NCBI GenBank assembly: GCA_910578645.1
Contig: CAJTQI010000013.1
Coordinates: 11,496 to 75,495 of the forward strand
Length of the DNA stretch: 64,000 bases
Reading direction: 5' to 3'
Source of the DNA: an uncultured Lachnospiraceae bacterium
GTDB taxonomy: Bacteria > Bacillota > Clostridia > Lachnospirales > Lachnospiraceae
The notes under the pieces are model-generated. The model saw only the letters and a program-made list of their open reading frames with translations. It did no database searches and was not told the origin of the DNA. A program made the position numbers and the translations under genes. Numbering within the stretch: the first letter of the stretch is position 1; every line of letters begins with the position of its first letter. Below, in pieces: positions 42,265-50,668 of the stretch.

Positions 42265-44166
42265 TCAATAAGCCGGAACACCATATCCGTATATAGAATC
42301 GCTGCCCATGCTGTAACTTCTCCTCGCACATATATCGCCGCTGTTCCCCTCTATGGTATTCACAACGCCGTTTGTCACGCTCTCCACAATCCCCACATGG
42401 TCTATGGTTCCGTCATTTTCCCAATCAAAGAAAATAATGTCCCCTGCTGCCGGGACATAACTTGCGTCCTGAAACTGCCCACGGGCATGGAACCAGTCCA
42501 CGCCGTCCGAACACAGGGAGAATTTCGGTATCACGCCGCTCTCCAGATAACCGCACTGCTCGGCGCACCACGATACGAAACAGGCGCACCATTCCACCCG
42601 GCTGTCAAACCCGTACCAGCTCCAGTAGGTGTCACCGCCATTTCCCTCCTGCGTCAACGCCACCTGCACGATTGCCCCACTTCCGGTTCCGGTGGGGATT
42701 CTGCCGAAAATATAATACCGGAGTACATGGGGGACATACTGCTTATCCCCATAGCTGCCCCAGCCCATCCGCTCCGCCATCATATCGGAAAACTCTGCGG
42801 CGTTGGCGGCGGTGTATCCCCCATAGTTGCTCTGCGCCCATGCAATATACCCGTTCCCGAAGTTATACCCCTGCAACGCCAGTTTGATATGCTCCATGTC
42901 CACCGGGTTCTCCACCCCTGCGCTTTGCAGGCAGTCCTTTAATGCCTGTACGCCGCACTCGATGGAATATTCCGGATCGGTGATTCCATTCGGCTCTCTT
43001 GGGTATCTGGTGTTATAGCCGCTCTCGGAACTTTTCATGGGGTCGCTGCCCTGCCCGCCGCTTTCCTGCATCATCACCGCCTTTATCAGCTCCACATATT
43101 CCTCAATGCCGTACTGCCTTGCATAAATGCGGATGACTGGCTCGTATGCTTCCACCTCCGCACTGACCGGGCTTACCGTGTTGGAATTGCCGCCGCCCAC
43201 CATGCAGAGAAGCCCGCCGAACAGAAGGACGATAATTAAGATAAGGACGGCCACCCATCCCCCTGCAGCAATGGCGCTCACCAGTGCTTTTGTCCCGGCA
43301 ATGATGGCTTTTACTGCGCTTGCCGTGGCTTTTGCCGCCGCCTTTGCCGCCTGTTCCGCCGCCCTCGCCGCCTGCCTTGCCATCTGCACCGTTTTTTCTG
43401 CGGTCTTTACGGATGCTCTCGCCGCCGCTTTTGCGGTCTTAGCCGCCTCCTTTGTGGTCTTTACGGTTTTCTCTGCGGTCTGCTCGGCGGTTTTTACGGA
43501 TTTTGCGGCAGTTTTGATTGTCCCTTTCCCGGTGTTCTTCACCGTCTGCCCCGTTTTCCCTGCGGTTCTGACCGTCTTTTCGCCCCGGTCTATGGTCTTG
43601 ATGGTCTGCTTGGGAAGCTCCCTAAACTGCGCCGCCTGCTGTTCTGCTTTCTGCTGTGAGATTCTTTGCTGTGACGCCCTCTGCATGGCTCTCTGCCCTG
43701 CGGCTTTCTTCTGTGCCGCCTGTTTTGCCGCCTGCCCCTGCGCCTTTTTCCTCATCTGCTCTTTCGGCTGGCAAGGCTCTCCCCTGCCTGACGGGGCAGA
43801 AGGCCGGGGAGAGTCGGAAGGTTCCCCGTGGACGGGACTGCTCCTGCCACGGGTTCCCTCACTGGTTACTTTGGATTCTTTTGTTTCTTTAGAGGTTCTG
43901 TGCTTTTCCTTTGCCTTTTCCACAAGCCTGCCGCCCTGCTTTCTCGCCTGATGTGCGGCTTCATGGACGGCCCGGTCGGCTCCCCGCTCCGTCTTGTCCT
44001 CGGCATATTCCGTGGGGGAAGCATACCTCTTTTCCTGCGGCTGTGCGTTTTCCACGGCTTCCTTTGTGCGGACATAGGCACGTTTCACCCGCTCCATGCC
44101 CGTCACGGTCTTGTCCAGTGCCTTTACATCCTTATGGACTTGGCGTGTTTTGATTTCTTTGCTCAT
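42265..44166 (-). CDS. CwlT-like bifunctional lytic transglycosylase / CHAP endopeptidase
   Basis: 633 residues. The N-terminal ~280 residues are a highly charged Ala/Lys/Thr-rich cytoplasmic part with repeats, followed by one membrane segment (VAVLILIIVLLFGGLLCMVGG). Outside are a lysozyme-like transglycosylase domain (ESGG near the start, YNFGNGYI) and a CHAP domain with catalytic Cys in EWCACFVSWC and His in DHVGIVE. It opens peptidoglycan for the conjugation channel, as CwlT does in Tn916-type systems. The terminal domain order matches Tn1549 relatives. Confidence 0.9.
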   Translation of the reverse strand: MSKEIKTRQVHKDVKALDKTVTGMERVKRAYVRTKEAVENAQPQEKRYASPTEYAEDKTERGADRAVHEAAHQARKQGGRLVEKAKEKHRTSKETKESKVTSEGTRGRSSPVHGEPSDSPRPSAPSGRGEPCQPKEQMRKKAQGQAAKQAAQKKAAGQRAMQRASQQRISQQKAEQQAAQFRELPKQTIKTIDRGEKTVRTAGKTGQTVKNTGKGTIKTAAKSVKTAEQTAEKTVKTTKEAAKTAKAAARASVKTAEKTVQMARQAARAAEQAAKAAAKATASAVKAIIAGTKALVSAIAAGGWVAVLILIIVLLFGGLLCMVGGGNSNTVSPVSAEVEAYEPVIRIYARQYGIEEYVELIKAVMMQESGGQGSDPMKSSESGYNTRYPREPNGITDPEYSIECGVQALKDCLQSAGVENPVDMEHIKLALQGYNFGNGYIAWAQSNYGGYTAANAAEFSDMMAERMGWGSYGDKQYVPHVLRYYIFGRIPTGTGSGAIVQVALTQEGNGGDTYWSWYGFDSRVEWCACFVSWCAEQCGYLESGVIPKFSLCSDGVDWFHARGQFQDASYVPAAGDIIFFDWENDGTIDHVGIVESVTNGVVNTIEGNSGDICARRSYSMGSDSIYGYGVPAY

Positions 44167-44196
44167 CGCCCGCCCTCCTTTGGGGTAAACCTGCCA

Positions 44197-44991
44197 TTAC
44201 TCCGCAACCTTTTTCGCCACTACCACAAGCCGCCCGTTTGTTCTGGAATACTCGCAGGTGGAGAGCGTAATCAGCTTGTCCCCGTATTCGGCGGTTACTC
44301 CCGTATCATAGATGGACAACGATTTACATTCATCCACATACGCCTGAAAATCTTCCTCGGTTTCTGCATTGGCGAACAGGTAATATTTGAACCCCGTATC
44401 GTCATACACCGTGGTCTTAAATACGGCGATCACCTCATAATCTGCTGTTTTCGTGAGCGTATCAAAATGGATGGTTTTATGCCCCTCGTAAAATTTCCGG
44501 CTCTCATAATCCATCAATCCGGTGAACATTGTCCCGTTCTTCATGTGGTGTCCGTAAATAATCACGTTGTCGCTGGGTTCAAAGGGGCTGCAATGCTCCG
44601 CAATATAAGGCACCCCGTATGCGCTGTATTCCTTTTCAAAGCTGCGCTTCAGGTAGAAGTCGGGATTGTCCGGCGTAAACATGACCGGGTAGTTGATATT
44701 CGTCCCGTCAATGGAAATCCACCCCGCCATATCGTTGTTCTGGTTAAAAAGCTCCTGATATTTGGCAAGCGGGGACTGGTTCTCTCCCTCTGCTGGCTCC
44801 TCCGGCGTTCCTCTGGTTTCCCCGGTTTCTTCTGTTTCCTCCGCCTGCTCTACAATCTCCGCCAACTGTGCAAATTCACTGGTTGATTTGCCTGCGGTGG
44901 CATAGTGGCTTATGACCTGAAACATGGAAATGCAAAAAAGCAGGGTACAGAGTGCCGCCCCTGCGGTGTAGATATAAAATTTTTTCTTCAT
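44197..44991 (-). CDS. class B sortase
   Basis: 264 residues from the chosen start. It has one N-terminal membrane segment (AGAALCTLLFCISMFQVIS), an acidic linker (about 45-75) and the sortase core with the catalytic His in YGHHM, Cys in TLSTCEYS and Arg in NGRLVVVAK. Class B assignment follows from the helix-rich N-terminal part and overall layout. GGAGGATTTTTGG precedes the ATG at 44991. In such elements the sortase probably anchors a surface factor for mating. Confidence 0.9.
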   Translation of the reverse strand: MKKKFYIYTAGAALCTLLFCISMFQVISHYATAGKSTSEFAQLAEIVEQAEETEETGETRGTPEEPAEGENQSPLAKYQELFNQNNDMAGWISIDGTNINYPVMFTPDNPDFYLKRSFEKEYSAYGVPYIAEHCSPFEPSDNVIIYGHHMKNGTMFTGLMDYESRKFYEGHKTIHFDTLTKTADYEVIAVFKTTVYDDTGFKYYLFANAETEEDFQAYVDECKSLSIYDTGVTAEYGDKLITLSTCEYSRTNGRLVVVAKKVAE

Positions 44992-45044
44992 CCAAAAATC
45001 CTCCATAAATAAAAATGGCAGGCGTTGCGCCTGCGTGTCACTGG

Positions 45045-45812
45045 TTACCTCGCCTGCTCTCTGGCTGGCTGCATTTTCTTCCCTGCGTTCCTGCCGCTTT
45101 TTATCTGCCTAAGCTCCGCTTTCACCGATGGCTTTTTATCCTCTCCCCGGCAAAACTGCTCCATCCGTTTCTGCGCGTTGTCCGCCGCTTTTTCCATAGC
45201 AGAGAATGACCTGCCGAAAGATAAAAATGCTTTCTGGATTTTCGCAAGGATTCCTTTATCCCCTTTCGGCTCTGCCGGCTCCTTGATGCGCCTGCCGATC
45301 AACGCCCGCCCTGCATTTTTGGTGTGCTGCGCCGCCCTGTTCAGCTCGCCGCCGACAATGCCGATTTTCGCCGCATTCCGCTCCATGCTTTCCATGCCGC
45401 TGTGCAGGCTTTCTTTTAAGGCAGACAGGGCGGCGGGGATTTTCATGGCGGACACCGCTTTTCTTAATGCGTCCACGCCTTTCCCCCTAAACTCCTGCAC
45501 CGCATTTTTAGCGGAACGGACAAGGTTTGTCTTTACAAGGGCAATCTGCCCGCCAATCTCCTGCACCTTGCCCTCTGCGCTGTCCAGAAGCCGTGCGGCG
45601 GTCGCTTTTATGCCCCTGTCCTGAATCTGCTCCAACTGCCCCCGCACCTCTTTCAGCTCCTTTATGACCTCCCCGAACTGGCTTTCCATGCCCTCCAGAT
45701 AATTCACAAGGCTTTCCACTTCCTGCCGCTCCTTTTTCAGCCCGTTCCCCTCCAGAACCTCAAACAGCTCCCGGATTTCCGGCTGTTCCCGTAACGCAAC
45801 CGCTGCTTCCAT
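45045..45812 (-). CDS. DUF6674-family protein of the transfer module
   Basis: 255 residues, predicted mostly alpha-helical with coiled-coil character in the first 120 residues and a basic C-terminus. No catalytic motif or membrane segment was seen. It matches the DUF6674 family of Tn1549-like elements by general appearance and position between sortase and DUF6075. The function is unknown; a scaffold or DNA-processing accessory is possible. Confidence 0.65.
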   Translation of the reverse strand: MEAAVALREQPEIRELFEVLEGNGLKKERQEVESLVNYLEGMESQFGEVIKELKEVRGQLEQIQDRGIKATAARLLDSAEGKVQEIGGQIALVKTNLVRSAKNAVQEFRGKGVDALRKAVSAMKIPAALSALKESLHSGMESMERNAAKIGIVGGELNRAAQHTKNAGRALIGRRIKEPAEPKGDKGILAKIQKAFLSFGRSFSAMEKAADNAQKRMEQFCRGEDKKPSVKAELRQIKSGRNAGKKMQPAREQAR

Positions 45813-45814
45813 GC

Positions 45815-46231
45815 CTATCTCCCTCCCCTCTCCGCACTGTCCGATTTCGTCTTAACTGCGGGCAAATCCCGGCAATATTCGGGATACCGCATTTTAATTG
45901 CTTCGTAAAAATAGGGCGCATAGCCGCAGTCAAAGATTTCATAGGGCGTTGACATCCGCTCGTCCCCCTGCTCCACATAGCCGTTCCAGAGGTTGAACGC
46001 AAGACGGGTGAGCCGCACCGTCCCTCCCGTCTGCCACCCCTCATGCAGCCCCTCCGGCTTGATGCAGTCCTGCTTGAAGTCAAACATCCTGCCTACGTTA
46101 TTCCTCGCCGTGTCGGAAATCCCCATGCAGTAGAAAAAGGCACGGTGGTAACAGTCCGTATTGCCGCATTTATGCAGCATGGTGAAAAAGAAATTTTCAT
46201 GCTCCTTTGAAGCAAACCTCATTTCTGACAT
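45815..46231 (-). CDS. DUF6075-family protein of the transfer module
   Basis: 138 residues with a conserved-looking core (HENFFFTMLHKCGN, HRAFFYCMGISDTARNN, RLTRLAFNLWNGYVEQG). It matches the DUF6075 family found next to conjugation genes in clostridial elements. No domain of known function. GGAGGGA precedes the ATG. It lies just beyond the terminator that follows virB4, so it may be expressed separately or by read-through. Confidence 0.7.
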   Translation of the reverse strand: MSEMRFASKEHENFFFTMLHKCGNTDCYHRAFFYCMGISDTARNNVGRMFDFKQDCIKPEGLHEGWQTGGTVRLTRLAFNLWNGYVEQGDERMSTPYEIFDCGYAPYFYEAIKMRYPEYCRDLPAVKTKSDSAERGGR

Positions 46232-46245
46232 TCTGATCCCTCCAT

Positions 46246-46293
46246 AGAAAAAGGCGGCTCTATGACAGATATTCCACTGTCGGCAAGCCGCCT
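46246..46293 (-). terminator. terminator between virB4 and the DUF6075 gene
   Basis: AGGCGGCT/AGCCGCCT outer and GACAG/CTGTC inner stems followed in the minus direction by TTTTTCTATG. It splits the transfer operon. Confidence 0.8.
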
Positions 46294-46346
46294 AAATATT
46301 TTTTCTGTTCCTGTTATAGACTTTTATCTGTCCCGGTTGTGAATTT

Positions 46347-48683
46347 CTACCTGCTCCGGTTCGCACTGTCCTCCCCCGGTTTCGTTGTCATCAGCCGATA
46401 CAGGCGGGTATTCTTCGGGAACTTATTGATGAACGGCACAAGGGAACTTCCGTACTTAATCAGCCCGCACCCTGCGTCCGCATTGGTGATATAGCTCATC
46501 TGCTCGTTGGAGATGTTCAGCAAGTCCGCAAGTTTCTGGCGGTCGGACGCCGCCTGGTTCAGCATGACGATATACTCGCTGTTGGACAACATTGTACTGG
46601 CAAGGACAGAATCCAGCAGGTACTCCACGTTCTGCGTGATGGCGTTGGGGAAAGCGTTTCTTTTCCGGAACCGCCTCCATGCAGAATTGAAAAATGCCCC
46701 GGAATACTCGTTCTCAAACACCACATGAAACTCGTCCAGAAAGATATGGGTGCGTTTCCCCTTCTTCCAGTTTTCCGTGACACGGTTTAACATGGCGTCC
46801 GTGATGACTAAAAGTCCCATTGTCTTAAGCTGTTTCCCTAAATCCATGATGTCATAGACAATCATGCGGCTGTTCACGTCCACGTTGCTCTCATGGGCAA
46901 ATGCGTCCAAACTTCCGCTGGTGAAAAGCTCCAACGCCAGCGCAAGGTCTTTCGCCTCACGCTCCGGCTGTTCCAGCATTTTTTCCCGGAGCCTACACAA
47001 AGTCGGCACGTTCCCGCCGCTCTGGTAATCTTCGTAAACGGCGGCGGTACAGCGGTCGATGATGGATTTCTCCTTTGCGCTGACGCCCTTTTTGTCAAGC
47101 TGTTCAAATAAGGACAGTACAAACTCGGACTTGTCAATGACCGGGTTCCCGCCATCGCCATAGCCTTCCACCATGTCCATCGCATTGATATGGTCACGGC
47201 TCCCTGCCGCTATGCGGATGACCTCTCCGCCCATCGCTTCAATCAGGGAGCCGTACTCACGTTCGGGATCGCATATGAGAATATCGTCCCCGGTGGCAAG
47301 GGCAAGGAACACAATCAGCATTTTTGCGCTGAAGGACTTGCCGCTCCCCGGCACCCCCAAAAGGAAAGAGTTCGGATTTAACAGCTTCGCCTTGTTGCAC
47401 ATGATAAGGTTGTGGGAGATTGCGTTCTCCCCGCAGTAAATGCCGCCCTCGTCCATGATTTCCTGCACCCTAAAGGGCATGAGAACCGCAAGGCTCTCCG
47501 TGGTAAGGGTTCGGAGCGCATTGATTTTCCGGTGTCCGATTGGCAGGGCGGTATTCAGCCCGTCCATCTGCTGGTACTTCAAAGTGGAAAACTGGCATAA
47601 ATGCTTCCTTGCCACGGTCAGTATCGTATCCGTGTCTGCGTCAAGCTGCTCTTTCGTGTCGGCAGTATGCACCAGCGTCAACACCGCAAACATCATCCGC
47701 TGGTCACGGGTGGTCAAATCGTCCAGAAATTCCTTGCTCTCCTTCCGCTGCTGCTCCATGTCATAGGGTACGACTGCGGAGAAATTGTTGTTGGCGTTCT
47801 GCTTCCTCTGCCAGTTGGTGATGTTGGTTTCCACGCCCAGCAGACGGTTCTCCACCTCCCGCACCGCCTCGTCCGTGGGGATAGGGATCACGTCAATGCT
47901 CATCATCAGGTTGCGGCTCAGATCCGTAAGCTCCGCAATCATGTTGTCTTTGATATAAGACGCATATTCCCTTAAAAACAGCACCCGCCCGTAACGGTTC
48001 CTCATGCGGAAATGGTCTTTTTCAAACTCAAGGCTGTCCGGGCAGATAAAGTCCTTAAAGCTATGCCCTTTCCGCATGGTTTCCGACAAATCGAACCGGA
48101 AGCTGGTTTCCTCCCCGGTACGGTAGAAGTCATACAATGCCCGCAGCTTGTCCGTTGCATCCATCTCCACGCATTTGGAGCCTAACCGTGAGAAATGGCT
48201 CACTAAGTCCGTGCCGATGCGGGCAAAATACGTCCTCGCCTCCTCGATGGATTTCTTATACACGGATACCGTCACATATTTCTCCTGCACAATGCTGTTG
48301 GCTCCCGTGGCTTTCTCTAAGAGCATGGCATTGTACTCTTTCCGGTACAAATCAAGGCCGTCCTCCTGCATGGGGATTAAGATCGCCTTCTCAAAGTCCT
48401 GCTTGTTCAGGCGGCGGTTGTTGATAGTGATTTTCGTGGTTGCGCCACTGTCAAAGGAATTGAGAAGCTCGCTGTACTCAAGGAACATGGCCTCCTTGTC
48501 CTCCCGGCTCGCCACCGCATAGTTGATGTCCACAAATTTATAGGTTCTGGCAAATTTGTTCCGCCCGATCTGGAAAATGCCGTCCGCCCATACCGCCTGT
48601 ATGGGGATTGCCTGCTGCACTCCTTTGGGGATGACAAATTTCTCCTTGTCCTGCTTGAAGATATTGCTCAATGTCTTAATCAT
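46347..48683 (-). CDS. VirB4-like conjugation ATPase
   Basis: 778 residues from the chosen start. The Walker A motif GVPGSGKS is near residue 445, with Walker B in THIFLDEFHVVF near the C-terminus and the TraC/VirB4 blocks DPEREYGSLIEAMGG and TQNVEYLLDS. It powers assembly and substrate passage in the type IV channel. The start at 48683 overlaps the prgI gene by 8 bp. An in-frame ATG at 48716 is less likely. Confidence 0.93.
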   Translation of the reverse strand: MIKTLSNIFKQDKEKFVIPKGVQQAIPIQAVWADGIFQIGRNKFARTYKFVDINYAVASREDKEAMFLEYSELLNSFDSGATTKITINNRRLNKQDFEKAILIPMQEDGLDLYRKEYNAMLLEKATGANSIVQEKYVTVSVYKKSIEEARTYFARIGTDLVSHFSRLGSKCVEMDATDKLRALYDFYRTGEETSFRFDLSETMRKGHSFKDFICPDSLEFEKDHFRMRNRYGRVLFLREYASYIKDNMIAELTDLSRNLMMSIDVIPIPTDEAVREVENRLLGVETNITNWQRKQNANNNFSAVVPYDMEQQRKESKEFLDDLTTRDQRMMFAVLTLVHTADTKEQLDADTDTILTVARKHLCQFSTLKYQQMDGLNTALPIGHRKINALRTLTTESLAVLMPFRVQEIMDEGGIYCGENAISHNLIMCNKAKLLNPNSFLLGVPGSGKSFSAKMLIVFLALATGDDILICDPEREYGSLIEAMGGEVIRIAAGSRDHINAMDMVEGYGDGGNPVIDKSEFVLSLFEQLDKKGVSAKEKSIIDRCTAAVYEDYQSGGNVPTLCRLREKMLEQPEREAKDLALALELFTSGSLDAFAHESNVDVNSRMIVYDIMDLGKQLKTMGLLVITDAMLNRVTENWKKGKRTHIFLDEFHVVFENEYSGAFFNSAWRRFRKRNAFPNAITQNVEYLLDSVLASTMLSNSEYIVMLNQAASDRQKLADLLNISNEQMSYITNADAGCGLIKYGSSLVPFINKFPKNTRLYRLMTTKPGEDSANRSR

Positions 48684-49041
48684 TCCGTTTCCGCTCCTCC
48701 CTTTCATGGTTCTCAATGCACGGCTTCACCGCTTCGTAATAGATGTTCTCCGGGTTGAACAGCAGGCGTTTCGGGATAAGGAACTCCGATTTGATCCACG
48801 CCCACAAAAACTGCTCTGCGTTCATCCCGTGGTAGCGGATGAACCCCAATGCCGCAAAGGGAGCCGCCCCCAAAACGCACATCCAGCTCACGGTTTCCGT
48901 CCCCACATGGGGACTGAGTAAAAAATAAAGCCCGACGGCAACGCCGCAGGCTAAGACAGAAAAAACGAACTGCCGCATGGACAGCCCGAAAAACATGGAT
49001 TCCGTATAATTACGGATTTCCCGGTTTATTTTCACTTCCAA
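48676..49041 (-). CDS. PrgI-family membrane protein (VirB3-like position)
   Basis: 121 residues with two hydrophobic segments (FVFSVLACGVAVGLYFLL; WMCVLGAAPFAALGF) and the PrgI-family opening INREIRNYTESMFFGLSMRQ. Members occupy the VirB3 position next to VirB4 and help form the inner part of the channel. It is translationally coupled to virB4. The C-terminus is charged. Confidence 0.85.
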   Translation of the reverse strand: MEVKINREIRNYTESMFFGLSMRQFVFSVLACGVAVGLYFLLSPHVGTETVSWMCVLGAAPFAALGFIRYHGMNAEQFLWAWIKSEFLIPKRLLFNPENIYYEAVKPCIENHEREERKRND

Positions 49042-49053
49042 ACTTCTCGCCTC

Positions 49054-49263
49054 CTATCGTTCCATCCCGCACGTCCTTTTCGGCGGTTTCCTCTGGGGCA
49101 GGTAGGGTATAAATTCCTCCTCCCCCGTGATAATGCTGAACTCCGCCCGCAGGATGGGGTGTGTTTCCAGTTTCTGGTACTCCCTTATCAGCTCAAGCGC
49201 ACTTTCCCTTGTGGCAGTGCTTGCCTGCTGAATCCCGTCCTTAAAAATATAGCACCGTTCCAT
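49054..49263 (-). CDS. small conserved transfer-module protein, function unknown
   Basis: 69 residues, opening MERCYIFKDGIQQASTATRESALELI, with a short helix and a basic C-terminus. It lies between the VirB6-like and prgI genes with small gaps and in the same direction, so it is probably real. I do not recognise a family. No membrane segment or metal site is visible. Confidence 0.65.
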   Translation of the reverse strand: MERCYIFKDGIQQASTATRESALELIREYQKLETHPILRAEFSIITGEEEFIPYLPQRKPPKRTCGMER

Positions 49264-49273
49264 CGTTACCTCC

Positions 49274-50113
49274 TTACAGTCCCATCATCTCACGCACCAC
49301 CCGGTCTGCCATCTTCACGGCTCCCACCAGCACAAGCATGTTGAAAATCAATTCCCCGATATAACTCCACACCATTGTCACTGCCGCCACACCCGGATCG
49401 ACTGCGGGCGGGGATGCCGCAAACAGGGAGAATATGATGCAGGCAAGCACGATAATCGCCCCTTCTAAGCATACTGCCGCATAGGACTTGATAAAGCTCT
49501 TGCCTACGTTCTGCGACGGCTCCCCGGCAAAAGTCGATAAGGGGATGGGCGCAATCGCCGTGTAAAGGTACAGACGGAAAAACCGCCCGTACACGCTCAT
49601 TATCATAATAAAGCTCAATACCGTAATGAACAGCCCGCCGATCAGCGTCACCGCCCATAACGGTATGCTCTCAAAAAAGCCGCAGTCCTCCACCGCCTCC
49701 ACAATCTCATTCGGCAGCACGGTCTGCTGTGCGGCTCCAAAGCCTGCGGTTCGCATAATCGTGCCGATTACCCCCTGCACGATGTTGAATAACGCCATCA
49801 TCAGCTCCAACCCGTGGGATATGACGCCTTTCGCTATGGCAAACCGGACAAACAGCTTTAATGCGTGTTCCGGCTTTTTCACTTCCACAAAGCTGCCGCA
49901 GGTCTTTACCACGCCGACAACAAAAAACAGCACCAGCAGGGCATAGGCTACCGCCTGCAACGCCCCGTGGATGTTCACGATGGCAGTCCAGATGCCGCCG
50001 CCCTTAAAATTCTCCGGGGACTGCGTGAGGAGCTGCCATATCTCCGCCAGTTTCTCGTTCCATGTTTCCAGTGCATTGACTAAATTCTGCACTACCCAGT
50101 TATCTGAATCCAC
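49274..50113 (-). CDS. VirB6/TrbL-like conjugation protein (CD1112 family)
   Basis: 279 residues with about five to six membrane segments (ALQAVAYALLVLFFVVGVV, LIGGLFITVLSFIMIMSV, AVCLEGAIIVLACIIFSLF, IGELIFNMLVLVGAV among them) and the family IAPIPLSTFAGEP motif. It forms part of the inner-membrane channel of the type IV system. Its position after the Maff2 gene is standard for Tn1549-like modules. Confidence 0.88.
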   Translation of the reverse strand: MDSDNWVVQNLVNALETWNEKLAEIWQLLTQSPENFKGGGIWTAIVNIHGALQAVAYALLVLFFVVGVVKTCGSFVEVKKPEHALKLFVRFAIAKGVISHGLELMMALFNIVQGVIGTIMRTAGFGAAQQTVLPNEIVEAVEDCGFFESIPLWAVTLIGGLFITVLSFIMIMSVYGRFFRLYLYTAIAPIPLSTFAGEPSQNVGKSFIKSYAAVCLEGAIIVLACIIFSLFAASPPAVDPGVAAVTMVWSYIGELIFNMLVLVGAVKMADRVVREMMGL

Positions 50114-50204
50114 TCATTTCACCTCGCTTCTGGATATGGCAGGGGAGCCGCCAAAGCCCGCCCCCTGCCGCCACTCTTTTTACATGATTATCCGGCAACT
50201 TCCA

Positions 50205-50549
50205 TCAGCCCGTGATGAGGGTTAAGATTTCCTTTGCAAAGGTGATGATGACGCCGCCCGCAAGGGTTAAGAACCCGTTGGAACGCTGGCTCGGATCGTG
50301 GGACTGCAAGGACAATCCTACCTGCACAATGCCCCACCCTAACAGAATCAATCCAACTGCACGGATTAAGCCGAAAATAAAATCGGACAGGTTGTTGATG
50401 ACCGTAAGCGGATCGCCCGCCGCATACACCGTCGTTGCCCCGGCTGTCATCATCAGCACCAGTGCGGCGTACACCGCCATCGCCCGCTTTGTCTTTCTGC
50501 CCATCGGCTGCCTGCTGGTTTTCTTGCTGTTCTCATTCTTCTTCATCAT
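50205..50549 (-). CDS. Maff2-family membrane protein
   Basis: 114 residues with a basic N-terminus, a hydrophobic segment (YAALVLMMTAGATTVYAAG, possibly a cleaved signal) and a second (LIRAVGLILLGWGIVQVGL), plus a terminal one (LAGGVIITFAKEILT). It belongs to the Maff2 family, whose gene sits in the VirB2-like position of clostridial conjugation modules, so it may be the pilin-like subunit. AGGAGG precedes the two initial ATG codons. Confidence 0.8.
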   Translation of the reverse strand: MMKKNENSKKTSRQPMGRKTKRAMAVYAALVLMMTAGATTVYAAGDPLTVINNLSDFIFGLIRAVGLILLGWGIVQVGLSLQSHDPSQRSNGFLTLAGGVIITFAKEILTLITG

Positions 50550-50668
50550 TGTTCTGTTTCCTCCTTGTTCTGGGATTGGTTTTAATCAGTTGCGCCCCGG
50601 CGTAACTGGCACCGATTTCACCGCTTGCGTTCCCCTGTGAAATCGTGTGCCTCTGCCAGAGGCTTGTT

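Noticed and set aside
43127..43951. Plus-strand alanine-rich open frame inside the CwlT-like gene
   Set aside because: It mirrors the Ala/Lys/Thr repeats of the cytoplasmic part of the minus-strand protein.
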